Source of the DNA: Lichenicola sp965198655
GTDB lineage: Bacteria > Pseudomonadota > Alphaproteobacteria > Acetobacterales > Acetobacteraceae
NCBI GenBank assembly: GCA_965198655.1
Contig: OZ240668.1
Coordinates: 2,666,001 to 2,730,000 of the forward strand
Length of the DNA: 64,000 bases
Direction: 5' to 3'
The notes beneath the pieces were generated by a model. That model did no database searches and was not told the DNA's origin. It was given only the letters and a program-made list of their open reading frames with translations. Within the stretch, counting starts at the first letter, position 1. Every line of letters begins with the position of its first letter. Below are positions 16,986 to 25,775 of this stretch, one piece after another. The translations under genes were made by a program, and so were the position numbers.

Positions 16986-19466
16986 ATGAACCAGCTTTCC
17001 GCGACCGGACCCGTCGTCCGCCGACGCCGCCGGATCCTGGTGCTCCTGCTGCTCGCCGCATCGCTGCTGCCGGGCGCGGCGCGAGCCCAGGATCGGTCCG
17101 ATCCCGGCGTACGGGACGCGCCGGTTCATGTACAGGCCGCCGACCCGCTTGCCGGGCTCACCCCGGTCGAACGGCAAAGGCTGCGCGCGCTGCTGGATGC
17201 GCCCGTCCCCGCCGCCGGCACGCCCACCGCGGCCGTCAAGCCCCCGCCACCCGCCGCCGCGGCCAAGCCGAAGGCGGTCAGCGTGGCGCCGGACAGCCTG
17301 GCCGGTGCGGTGCTGGTCGAAGCGACGACGTTGCGGCACGGCCTGCTGGCGGACGGCTCCACCTTTGTGCGCTTGTTCGGCGACATCGCCTTGTCCGGCC
17401 GCTGGCTGGAGCGCGAGATGACGGATCCGGGCGGGCGCGCCGCCTTGTTCGACGCGTTCTGGCGCAGCGCGCTGGTGGTGCTGGTCGGGCTGGGTGCGGA
17501 ACACCTGCTTCTGCTGGCGCTGCGCCGCCCGTTGCGCGGGCTCGGCCGCGAGGCCGTCCGGGCCGACGAGGACGCGGTGGACCGGTCGCGCCACGAGGCA
17601 ACCGTGCCTGACCTGGTCCAGGCCGGGCCGCCGGTCCCGGGCGCGGTGCCGATCGCGCCGCTGCCGGGACCGGCCGGCGACGAGGCCTGGTCCCCGGAGG
17701 ACGCCCAGGCGGAGAACCGGTCGCGCGACGCCGCCCATCGGCGCAACACCCTGCGCGTGTTGCGCCGGGTGCCGTTCGCGCTGCTTCGGCTCCTGCTGAA
17801 GCTTGTCCCGCTCGGCGCTTTCCTCCTGATCGGCAACGGTGCCGCGACGGTGGTCGCGACGGCGCCGCGCACGGAGCTGGTGATCCTCGCCGTCACCAAC
17901 ATCTACGGCGTCAGCCGCAGCCTGTGGCTGGCGGTGGACATGCTGCTGGCGCCGCTGGCACCCGGCGTGCGGCTGGTCGAGGTGACCGACGAGACCGCGC
18001 GCTTCCTGATCCGCTGGTGGGGCTGGCTGGTGGCGGTGCTCACGGTCGCGATCTGCATCACCGATGTCGGCCGCATCCTGGACCTGCCGGCACGGGCCGG
18101 GCTGGCGATCACCCGGGCGGTGGTGCTGGTCGAGCACGTGCTGCTGGCGGTGCTGATCTGGCAGACCAGACACAAGGTGGCGGATGCCCTGCGCCCGCCG
18201 CGTCGCCTGCGCACCCGCGGCCTCGGCCGGGTGCTGACGGTGCTGGCCGACCGGTGGTGGGTCCCGGCCTTGTTCTTCGACGCCGCCCTGTGGTTCGTCT
18301 GGGCGGCACAGATCCGCGGCGGCTACGCCAAGATGTGGCAGTTGTTCCTGTCGAGCTGCGTGGTCGTCCTCGCCTGCCGCCTTCTCGCGGTCATGCTGCT
18401 GGGCGGGCTGGACCGTTTGTTCCGGATCGAGGCCGGCGCGACCTCGCGTCATCCCGGCGTGGCGCAGCGCGCGGCGCGCTATTATCCCGTGCTGCGCCGC
18501 ATCGTCGTCTGGGCGCTGGGCGTGGCCGGCCTCGTCGTCCTGCTGCAATGGTGGGGCGTCCCGGCGCTCGGCTTCTTCACCCATGGCAGGCTGGGCACCC
18601 GGCTGGTGTCCGCGCTGGTGACGGTGCTGGTCACGCTGGTGGTCGGCGTGCTGGTGTGGGAGGGGGTGAACGGCGCGCTCGACCGGCAGATCGGCCGGTT
18701 CAGCGATACCAACCAGGCGGTGCGCGCGGCGCGGCTGCAGACCCTGCTGCCGATCCTGCGCACGCTGCTGTTCGTGGTGCTGGGCGCGATCCTGATGCTG
18801 ACCGTGCTGAGCGAGGTGGGGGTGGACATCGCACCCCTGCTGGCGGGTGCGGGCATCCTCGGCGTCGCGGTCGGCTTCGGCTCGCAGAAGCTGGTGCAGG
18901 ACTTCATCACCGGCATCTTCCTGCTGGTGGAGAACGCGATGCAGGTCGGCGACAGCGTCACCGTGGCCGGGATCAGCGGCACCGTCGAGCACCTGTCGAT
19001 TCGTACCCTCAGGCTGCGCGGCGGCGACGGCTCGATCCAGATCATCCCGTTCTCGTCGGTGTCCACCGTCGCCAACATGAGCCGCGACTTCGCGGTGGCC
19101 ACGATCGCCATCGCCGTCGCCTTTTCCGAGGACGCCGACCGCGTCTGCACCATGCTGGGCGCGGTTGGCGCCGAGCTGCGTGACGACGAGGGCTTCGCCG
19201 ACAAGATCCTGGCCGACTTCGCCCTGAACGGCATCGACAGCCTGGGCGAGTACGCGGTGACGATCAGCGGCACCATCCGCTGCACCGTGGCCGGACGCTG
19301 GCCGGTGCAGCGCGAGTTCAACCGCCGCCTGCGCGCGCGCATGATGGACGCCGGGATCGCCCTGCCGCAGTCGCGACGCACCCTCGACCTGCCGGGCTTG
19401 CCCGGCCTGCTCGACCGGGCGCAGCCTTCCGCGGCGATCCAACATCAGGACACGAGCCATGGCTGA
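16986..19466 (+). CDS. Large mechanosensitive channel, MscS family
   Basis: This 826-residue protein has a signal peptide (RRRRRILVLLLLAASLLPGAARA) and a periplasmic N-terminal region with a Pro/Ala linker. Many transmembrane helices follow, and then the MscS core. The pore helix is recognisable at about residues 618-640 as GAGILGVAVGFGSQKLVQD, followed by the beta domain VGDSVTVAGISGTVEHL and the C-terminal alpha/beta domain. It is of the YbdG/MscK-like large type and relieves osmotic pressure. The ATG at 16986 is chosen because it gives the signal peptide. Its stop overlaps the next gene's start by eight bases. Confidence 0.93.
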   Translation: MNQLSATGPVVRRRRRILVLLLLAASLLPGAARAQDRSDPGVRDAPVHVQAADPLAGLTPVERQRLRALLDAPVPAAGTPTAAVKPPPPAAAAKPKAVSVAPDSLAGAVLVEATTLRHGLLADGSTFVRLFGDIALSGRWLEREMTDPGGRAALFDAFWRSALVVLVGLGAEHLLLLALRRPLRGLGREAVRADEDAVDRSRHEATVPDLVQAGPPVPGAVPIAPLPGPAGDEAWSPEDAQAENRSRDAAHRRNTLRVLRRVPFALLRLLLKLVPLGAFLLIGNGAATVVATAPRTELVILAVTNIYGVSRSLWLAVDMLLAPLAPGVRLVEVTDETARFLIRWWGWLVAVLTVAICITDVGRILDLPARAGLAITRAVVLVEHVLLAVLIWQTRHKVADALRPPRRLRTRGLGRVLTVLADRWWVPALFFDAALWFVWAAQIRGGYAKMWQLFLSSCVVVLACRLLAVMLLGGLDRLFRIEAGATSRHPGVAQRAARYYPVLRRIVVWALGVAGLVVLLQWWGVPALGFFTHGRLGTRLVSALVTVLVTLVVGVLVWEGVNGALDRQIGRFSDTNQAVRAARLQTLLPILRTLLFVVLGAILMLTVLSEVGVDIAPLLAGAGILGVAVGFGSQKLVQDFITGIFLLVENAMQVGDSVTVAGISGTVEHLSIRTLRLRGGDGSIQIIPFSSVSTVANMSRDFAVATIAIAVAFSEDADRVCTMLGAVGAELRDDEGFADKILADFALNGIDSLGEYAVTISGTIRCTVAGRWPVQREFNRRLRARMMDAGIALPQSRRTLDLPGLPGLLDRAQPSAAIQHQDTSHG

Positions 19467-20178
19467 TCCCGCCGCCCCGGAAGCCGCCCTCGCCGCGGAC
19501 GGCTACGCGTTCGTGACGGCGGCGCGGATGCGTACGCTGCTCGGGCCAGAGGCGCTGGAACGCTGGGACCAGTTCGCGTCGAGCTGGGACCATCTCGGCC
19601 TCGACCGCTACATGGCCGATGGCGGCCGTTACCGCCGGCGGCGTCATGCCGTGTTCGCCGCCGGCATTGCGGGCTTCGAGCGCAAGCCCCCCCAGCCGCA
19701 CTACCAGAGCCGCGACCACAACGCGCTGAACGGCGGTATTGAGCGCTGGTTCACCCCGGTGGAGGACCAGGTCGCCACCCATCCGGTGCTGCTGGCGATC
19801 CTGTCCGCCTGCCGCGCCCTGTTCGAGGACATGACACCGCCCGGCATGCGCCCGGACACCTGGCACGTCGAGCTGCACCAGTTCCGTATCGAGCCCAGCG
19901 GCGGCGAGGACGGGCAGCCCACCCCCGAAGGCCTGCACCGCGACGGCGTCGACTGGGTGCTGGTGCTGCTGGTGGCGCGCGAGAACATCGAAAGCGGGGT
20001 CACCAGCATCCACGACGCGCAGCGCCGCCTGCTCGGCTCCTTCACCCTGCGCGAGCCGCTGGACGCCGCCTTTGTCGACGATGGCAGGGTCTACCACGGC
20101 GTCACCGCGATCCGCCCGCTCGACCCAACGCTGCCCGCGCATCGCGACGTGCTCGTGGTGACCTTCCGCAGGCAGTGA
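19459..20178 (+). CDS. 2-oxoglutarate/Fe(II) dioxygenase, PF10014 type
   Basis: This 239-residue protein has the facial-triad motif HRDGVDW (His and Asp, about residues 158-160). A distal His lies in VYHGVTAI, and an Arg for 2-oxoglutarate in the following IRPLDPTLPAHRD region. This matches the 2OG-Fe dioxygenase family that includes the bacterial free L-isoleucine and other amino-acid hydroxylases. The substrate is unknown here. The start overlaps the last eight bases of the MscS gene, so the two are probably co-translated, although no functional link is obvious. Confidence 0.85.
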   Translation: MADPAAPEAALAADGYAFVTAARMRTLLGPEALERWDQFASSWDHLGLDRYMADGGRYRRRRHAVFAAGIAGFERKPPQPHYQSRDHNALNGGIERWFTPVEDQVATHPVLLAILSACRALFEDMTPPGMRPDTWHVELHQFRIEPSGGEDGQPTPEGLHRDGVDWVLVLLVARENIESGVTSIHDAQRRLLGSFTLREPLDAAFVDDGRVYHGVTAIRPLDPTLPAHRDVLVVTFRRQ

Positions 20179-20265
20179 GGCCGGCCGCCGGCGCCACCGG
20201 TTCGGCACGCGAAACCGGACGGTCCGCCGGGGGTTTGGAGCCGCGCATCGGAGGAGACTCAGCGC

Positions 20266-20388
20266 ATGTCCGGCGTCATCAGGACCTTTCTGCTCGGCAT
20301 CGGCCTGGCCGGCCTCGCCACCCTCGTCTGCCCGCACATGTGGTCCGGCCTGCGCCGGCGCGGCGCCGGCACCCCGCCGCCCGCCTGA
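20266..20388 (+). CDS. Small membrane peptide (40 residues)
   Basis: A 40-codon ORF starts at ATG 20266 with an excellent ribosome-binding site (GGAGGAG at 20250-20256, nine bases upstream). The product has one hydrophobic helix (IRTFLLGIGLAGLATLVC) followed by an Arg-rich turn and a Pro/Ala end, so it is likely a single-span inner-membrane peptide. It lies 87 bases after the dioxygenase. I recognise no family. Confidence 0.5.
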   Translation: MSGVIRTFLLGIGLAGLATLVCPHMWSGLRRRGAGTPPPA

Positions 20389-20415
20389 CCGAGCAGGCTC
20401 GCCGCGGGCCCCGGG

Positions 20416-21429
20416 TCAGCGCCTGGTCCTGGCGGGCTTGATCGTGGACCGGGCGACCGTGAACCGGTTCAGCATGTCGAACCAGAACGGCGCGCCCAGC
20501 GTCACCGCGAACGCCGTGACGCTCCAGCCGATCAGCATCTGCAGCACCGCGCCCGCATCGACCGCGCCCGGCCTGCTCCCGATGCCGGGACGGCGGAGCT
20601 GCTGCGGCGGCGGGTCGCCCCAGCCGCACGGGAACCGGATCTGCGCCAGCTCGTCGCGCAGGGCCGCGAAGCCCTCCCCGGCCTGTTCCGGCACGCCTCG
20701 TCCCGGCTCCGGCACCAGCGACGCCGCCTGCGCCACGGCCCCGTCGCGCAGCGCCTTGTCCTCGAACAGCGCCTTGCCGACGCTGAACGCGTCAACGTTC
20801 ATCACGCCCGCGGTCGCCAGGCCGATCCCGAACAGGATCACCTGCGTCCGCCGCTTGTACCAACCCGATACCCGTTCCATGCAACTGTTGAACCATCGCT
20901 CGACCGCATCTTGGACGCGCTGGAGGTCGTCCTCGGCGCCGTCCAGCGCGCTCAGCAGCGCCCGTCTGATGCGGCCGTCCGGCATCGCCTGCGCGCGCGC
21001 CGACAGCGCGTGGACCGTGACCGGCTCGGCGGAGTCGGGGCTCCCGCCGCCGATCGGCCCGCGCACGGCGAGGTCCAGGAACGCACGGGCGAAGTTCCCG
21101 GCCGGGATGTAGGCGGGCAGGTTGCCGCGCTGCCTGATCGGCATTCTCAGCGTCCGGGTTCCGGTCAGCAGGCTCCGGTGCGGCTGCAGCCGCTCCGGCG
21201 CATAGGAGCCGTCATAAAGCGCGAACACCATCGGGTGGGCATACAGCGCGCGGACCGCACCCTGTCCGCCGGGATCGTCCAGCATCTCCCGGATGCCGCG
21301 CTCCAGGTCCGAGGCGCGGGTGTTGAGCACGGTCTCGATCGCCTCGCGAATTGCCGAACAGATCAGGCTGACGAACAGGAACAACAGCGAAAGCCCGATC
21401 GCGACGTCGAGAACCACCGATCCGAACAT
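20416..21429 (-). CDS. Conserved membrane protein of unknown function
   Basis: This 337-residue protein has an N-terminal helix (VVLDVAIGLSLLFLFVSLICSA) followed by the conserved-looking IREAIETVL. A soluble region of about 170 residues comes next, then two further helices (VILFGIGLATAGVMNVD and LQMLIGWSVTAFAVTLGAPFWF) near residues 195 and 305. The pattern is of a long-linker inner-membrane protein. Many bacteria have unnamed proteins with this start (a SAIRE or SALNE motif after the first helix). Function is unknown. It is divergent from the GGDEF-EAL gene. Confidence 0.75.
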   Translation of the reverse strand: MFGSVVLDVAIGLSLLFLFVSLICSAIREAIETVLNTRASDLERGIREMLDDPGGQGAVRALYAHPMVFALYDGSYAPERLQPHRSLLTGTRTLRMPIRQRGNLPAYIPAGNFARAFLDLAVRGPIGGGSPDSAEPVTVHALSARAQAMPDGRIRRALLSALDGAEDDLQRVQDAVERWFNSCMERVSGWYKRRTQVILFGIGLATAGVMNVDAFSVGKALFEDKALRDGAVAQAASLVPEPGRGVPEQAGEGFAALRDELAQIRFPCGWGDPPPQQLRRPGIGSRPGAVDAGAVLQMLIGWSVTAFAVTLGAPFWFDMLNRFTVARSTIKPARTRR

Positions 21430-21613
21430 GGCATCCCTCCGTCATGGCCGAGCCAGCGCCCTTGCCGCGGTGATCCTGACCGGTTCGATGCGTCTGGACA
21501 ATGAAGCCGGGCCGGCCGTTAACCGTCCGTCAGCCATACGCGCCCTAGTCTGCCGCCAACAGAAGACGATCGGGCGCCGGCGATAACGGCCGGCCCGGAC
21601 GCGGAGCCAGCCG

Positions 21614-23388
21614 TTGCCCTATTCCTTGAAGCCTGCGAACGACACCAGGCCTGCCGACGCGGACGGAGCGCGCCCGACGGCTCCCATAGCGCATCTGCGC
21701 GCAGCGCTTGACGGGCTGGACGCGGGGATCGCCACCTTCGACGGGAGGCTCGACATCCTGTTCGCCAACAGCCGGCTGCGCTCCATGCTGGAGATCGATC
21801 CCCACGTGGCGGACGGCGCGGGATCGCTGCTGACGCTGATGGAAGCGAGCGCCCTCCTGGCCGGCCCGCTGGTGCAGCAGGTGCACGAAGCCTGCCAGGG
21901 TGCGGTCGACAGGCGCGCGACGCAGGAGCTGGCGCTTGCGGTGCCGGGGGCACGCTTCTTCACCCTGCGCGTGGCCCCGTTGCCCGACCGGCACTGGATG
22001 GCCTGCTTCACCGAGGTGACCGCGCAGCGCAGCGCGGAAGCGGAAGCGATCGAGCAGGCAAAGTGCGATCCCCTGACCGGCCTGCTCAGCCGCGCCCTGT
22101 TCCACGACCGGATCGCGGCTCTGCTCGATACCGGCGCCGGGCACGAGCCGCCCGGGGCTCCGGCTGCCTCGGCCCGCGCGGTGCGGCACGCAGTGATGGC
22201 GGTGGATCTGGACCGCTTCAAGGGCGTGAACGACACGCTCGGCCACTCCGTCGGCGACGGGCTGCTGTGCCTGGTCGCCAAGCGGCTGCGCTCGGTGCTT
22301 CGACAGCACGACGCGCTGGCCAGGCTGGGCGGCGACGAGTTCGCCCTGCTGGTGTCGCCTGCACCGGAGCGCGAGGTGCTGGACCAGCTCGCACGCCGGA
22401 TCACCGACGTGGTCGGCCGCCCCTACCTGGTCGACGGACACCTGGTGAACGTCGGCGCCAGCATCGGCATCGCCGTGTTCCCGGAGGATGGCGCCGACCG
22501 TGCGGAGCTGCTGCGCAATGCCGACCTGGCGCTCTACGACGCCAAGGCGATGGGCCGCAGCACCCACAGCTTCTTCAGGCCGGAGATGGACGCGCGCGCT
22601 GTGGCCCGCCGCTCGATCGAGATCGACCTGCGCAAGGCCCTGGCGCTGCGCCAGTTCGAGCTGCACTACCAGCCGCAGATCGACCTGGAACGTCGGCCAT
22701 CGTCGGCTTCGAGGCGCTGCTCCGCTGGGGTCACCCCGGGCGCGGCATGGTGTCGCCGGCCGAGTTCATCCCGCTTGCCGAGGAGATCGGGCTGATCGTG
22801 CCGCTCGGCGAGTGGGTGCTGGGCCAGGCCTGCCTGGAAGCCGCGCGCTGGTCGGACGCGGTCACGATCGCGGTCAACGTGTCGCCGTACCAGTTCGAGG
22901 ACACCGACAGGCTGGTCGAGGCGGTGGAGCGGGCGCTCGCCCTGTCTGGCCTGTCCGGCCACCGGCTGGAAATCGAGATCACCGAAAGCGTGCTGCTGCG
23001 CGACGCCGAGTCGGTGCTGGCGGCGCTGCACCGGCTGCGCGGCATGGGCGTGCGGGTGGCGATGGATGATTTCGGCACCGGCTACTCCTCGCTGAGCCAG
23101 TTGCACAGCTTCCCGTTCGACAAGATCAAGATCGACCGGTCGTTCGTGAAGGACCGCGACGACGACGCCGGCCAGAACGCGATCATCCGGGCGATCACGG
23201 CGCTCGGCGCCAGCCTCGGCATGGCCACGATCGCCGAAGGGGTCGAGACCGCGGGCCAGTTGGAGCGGATACGTGACGGCGGCTGCACCTCGGTGCAGGG
23301 CTACCTGTTCAGCCGGCCGGTGCCGGTCGCGCAGGTGGCCGGGCTGATCGCAGACTACAACCGTCCCGAACTGATGCACGTTTCCTGA
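21614..23388 (+). pseudogene. PAS-GGDEF-EAL cyclic-di-GMP enzyme, frameshifted
   Basis: An N-terminal PAS-like domain (residues 25-140) is followed by a GGDEF domain. Its active site LGGDEF is at about residues 240-245, with an RQHD inhibitory I-site exactly five residues before it. An EAL domain follows. The EAL motif (GFEALLRW), EITESV, DDFGTGYSS, KIDRSF and EGVE are all present, so phosphodiesterase chemistry would be intact. The frame breaks at 22689-22690, between LHYQPQIDLE and AIVGFEALL. One added A (GAAACG for GAACG) restores a 591-residue protein. The start is a TTG with GGAG upstream. The BLUF gene begins 12 bases later, so the two form an operon. Confidence 0.88.
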
Positions 23389-23400
23389 AGGAGTTCGATC

Positions 23401-23844
23401 GTGTCCGAGCTGTATCAAGTCGTCTACTGCAGCCGAAACCGCATCCCCGGCACGCCGGACGCGGTGTCGGAGACCATCGGCGGGATCCTGGCCAAGTCGC
23501 GCGAGAACAACGCCCGCGACCAGGTCACGGGCGGGCTGCTGTTCAGCGACGGATGCTTCGCCCAGGTGCTGGAAGGGCCGATGGACGCGGTGATGGCGGC
23601 CTTCGAGCAGATCCAGTGCGACGAGCGGCACGGCGAGATCGTCGTGCTGCAGTCCGGCCCGATCGCCGAGCGGCACTTCTCCGACTGGTCGATGGCGTTC
23701 AGCGGGACCCGCGCGCTCGGTGCAGGCAGGGTGGCCGGGCTCGGCCTCAGCGACACGCTGATGGCCCGCGGCGGCGGCGAGGCCGTGCTCGGCCTGCTGC
23801 GGTCGGTGGTGGTGCGCGAAACCGAGTGGCTGGAGGCGGTCTAG
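23401..23844 (+). CDS. BLUF-domain blue-light sensor
   Basis: This 147-residue protein is a single FAD-binding BLUF domain. The flavin-site residues are all visible: Tyr9 in QVVYCSR, Asn37 in ENNARDQVTG, Gln55 in CFAQVLEGP, and Trp96 in SDWSMAF. It has about 45 extra residues after the core, likely helical, as in short BLUF proteins that signal through a partner. The gene lies 12 bases after the GGDEF-EAL gene. This matches the known arrangement in which a short BLUF protein (PapB of Rhodopseudomonas palustris) controls a separate EAL phosphodiesterase (PapA). Its TAG stop overlaps the stop of the convergent permease gene in one CTAG. Confidence 0.93.
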   Translation: MSELYQVVYCSRNRIPGTPDAVSETIGGILAKSRENNARDQVTGGLLFSDGCFAQVLEGPMDAVMAAFEQIQCDERHGEIVVLQSGPIAERHFSDWSMAFSGTRALGAGRVAGLGLSDTLMARGGGEAVLGLLRSVVVRETEWLEAV

Positions 23845-25169
23845 CCGCGAGACGCCCAGGCGTCTTCCTCCGTCCGGACCTGCCGCCGCCGCGCGACGAT
23901 GATGGCGGCGCCGGCCGCCAGCCACAGGCCCCACAGCAGCAGGAGCCGGAGCGGCAGGTCGCGCAGCAGCAGCACGATCGTCACCCCCTGCGAGGCGATC
24001 GCGAGCAGGCAGGCGGCCAGCAGCAGGCGCGGCGGCACCGGCAGCGGCGACGCCCGGTAGGCGACGGGATCGGCGCGCGCGTTGAGCGGCGCGCAGGCGA
24101 CCGACAGGATCGCCGAGATGCTGGCGCCGAGCCCGCTCACCCGGATGATGCTGGCCACGTCCAGCCCGGCCAGCAACGGCACCGCGCCGATCAGCCCGAG
24201 CAGCAGCAGCGGCCCCACCGGCACGCCGCGCCGGCTGGTGCGGCCGAACGCCTGCGGCAGCCAGCCGTCGGCGGCGGCCATCAGGATGCTCCGGCTGCCC
24301 CACAGCATGTGCGCGTTCATGATCCCCAGCATGCTGACGATCCCGGCCCCCAGCTCGAACAGCGTCAGCGGCACCGGCCGCATCACCGAGGCTGCCACCT
24401 CCACCAGCGACCGCGGCCCCGGTCCTGCGGGCGGCACGCCGGCCGCCACCAGCGCCACCAGGACATAGAGCAGGGCGGCGCAGGCCGTGGCGCCCAGGAT
24501 GGCGACCGGAACGTCGCGTCCCGGCCGGCGCATCTCGCCCGACAGCTCCGACACCAGCGTCGCCCCGCTGATCGGGAAGGTCAGCAGCGCCGCCGCCGCT
24601 AGCAGCCCGTGCCAGCCCTGCGGCAGCATGTGCCCGAGCCGTGCCGGCACCACGTGCGGCGCCCCAGCCACGGCAAGCCAACACAGCGACAGCGCCACCG
24701 CCGCGGTGATCGCGATGCCGGCGCGCGCCGACACCGCGGTGCCGAGCAGGTTCAGCCCCAGCACCAGCGCCAGGGCTGTTGCCCCGCCGACGCGGGCGGA
24801 CACCGCCGGCAGCAGCGCGTGCAGGGTGTCGCCGAAGGTGGCGGCGTAGGCTGCGAGCCCGACATGGGTGCTCAGCACCATCCAGAAGGCGATGAACCCG
24901 GCCGGGCGGCCGATGAACCGGCTCGGCCAGCGATACAGGCTGCCCGACACCGGCCGCGCCGCACCCAGCACCGCATAGGGCAGGCTGACCAGCAGCACCA
25001 CGACGCAGGCCAGCCCGTAGGCTGGCGCGGCTCCTGCGCCGGTGAGCGCCACCGCGGTTCCGGTCAACACCACCACGCCGCCGCCGATCACCTGCTTCAG
25101 CGACACGCAGAACGCCATCGGCAGGGTCAGCGTCGCGCCGAGGCCGCGACCGGCGGCGGTATCCGTCAT
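23841..25169 (-). CDS. APC-family amino-acid permease
   Basis: This 442-residue protein has about twelve transmembrane helices and the amino acid-polyamine-organocation layout. A GGG-containing first helix (LKQVIGGGVVVLTG) and RPVSGSLYRWPSRFIG in helix 3 are typical. The start is ATG 25169, backed by AGGAGGAAG a few bases upstream; the longer open frame has no membrane character. The substrate cannot be told from sequence. It is convergent with the BLUF gene, and the two TAG stops share the palindrome CTAG at 23841-23844. Confidence 0.85.
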   Translation of the reverse strand: MTDTAAGRGLGATLTLPMAFCVSLKQVIGGGVVVLTGTAVALTGAGAAPAYGLACVVVLLVSLPYAVLGAARPVSGSLYRWPSRFIGRPAGFIAFWMVLSTHVGLAAYAATFGDTLHALLPAVSARVGGATALALVLGLNLLGTAVSARAGIAITAAVALSLCWLAVAGAPHVVPARLGHMLPQGWHGLLAAAALLTFPISGATLVSELSGEMRRPGRDVPVAILGATACAALLYVLVALVAAGVPPAGPGPRSLVEVAASVMRPVPLTLFELGAGIVSMLGIMNAHMLWGSRSILMAAADGWLPQAFGRTSRRGVPVGPLLLLGLIGAVPLLAGLDVASIIRVSGLGASISAILSVACAPLNARADPVAYRASPLPVPPRLLLAACLLAIASQGVTIVLLLRDLPLRLLLLWGLWLAAGAAIIVARRRQVRTEEDAWASRG

Positions 25170-25290
25170 GAGCAGCCTTCCTCCTTCGCGTCGGGATTTA
25201 TCGCCCGTGTCGAGGCAACCGGCCAGGCCAAGGCCCGATGAAGCCGCCGGCCCCCCGGATCGGGACGGGGACCGGACCGGAGAACAAGGC

Positions 25291-25775
25291 ATGGACCGGA
25301 CGCGACGACTCGGTTCGGGTGCGCTGGGCGGCCTGGTCGCGGGGACCGCGCTGACAGCCGTGCTGCTCGGCATCGAGCGGAGCAGCAACGCGCCATCGGA
25401 CATCGTCAGGCTCGGCCGCAGGACCGCCAACGCGCTGGGTTCCCCCTACCAGCACCAGGAGTCGATGCCGGCATTCGACGAGCAGCTCCGCTACCATGAC
25501 GGCCACCTCGCGCTGTCGGCCGCGATGGGCGCCACCTATTGGCGCTGCGCAGGCTGCCGATGCTGCGCGGACCTGGCGGAAGCCTGATGTTCGGGGCCGC
25601 CTTCTACCTGCTGTTCTGGGGCCTGCTGGGTCCACGGCTGGGCTTGACGCCGTCGCCGCGGGAGGAAAGGGCCGCTACGGTCGCGCAGCGGGTCGGCCTG
25701 CACGCCCTGTTCGGCCTGGTCACTGGGCCGGTGGCGGACGCGCTGGCACCCGTGGCGCCTCGGTCCGTGGGCTAG
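25291..25775 (+). pseudogene. Small membrane protein, frameshifted (DUF1440/YagU-like?)
   Basis: The first frame (ATG 25291, GGAG eight bases upstream) gives an N-terminal helix (LGGLVAGTALTAVLLGIE) and continues to LALSAAMGATY. After about 25537 the sense continues in the next frame as LRRLPMLRGPGGSLMFG, then a helix (AAFYLLFWGLLGPRLGL), HALFGLVTGPVADAL and a stop at 25775. One added T in TATTGG gives a continuous 161-residue protein with three to four helices. The layout and the HxLFGLVxG ending recall YagU/DUF1440 inner-membrane proteins; that match is tentative. The 3' end overlaps the convergent metW gene by 56 bases. Confidence 0.55.
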
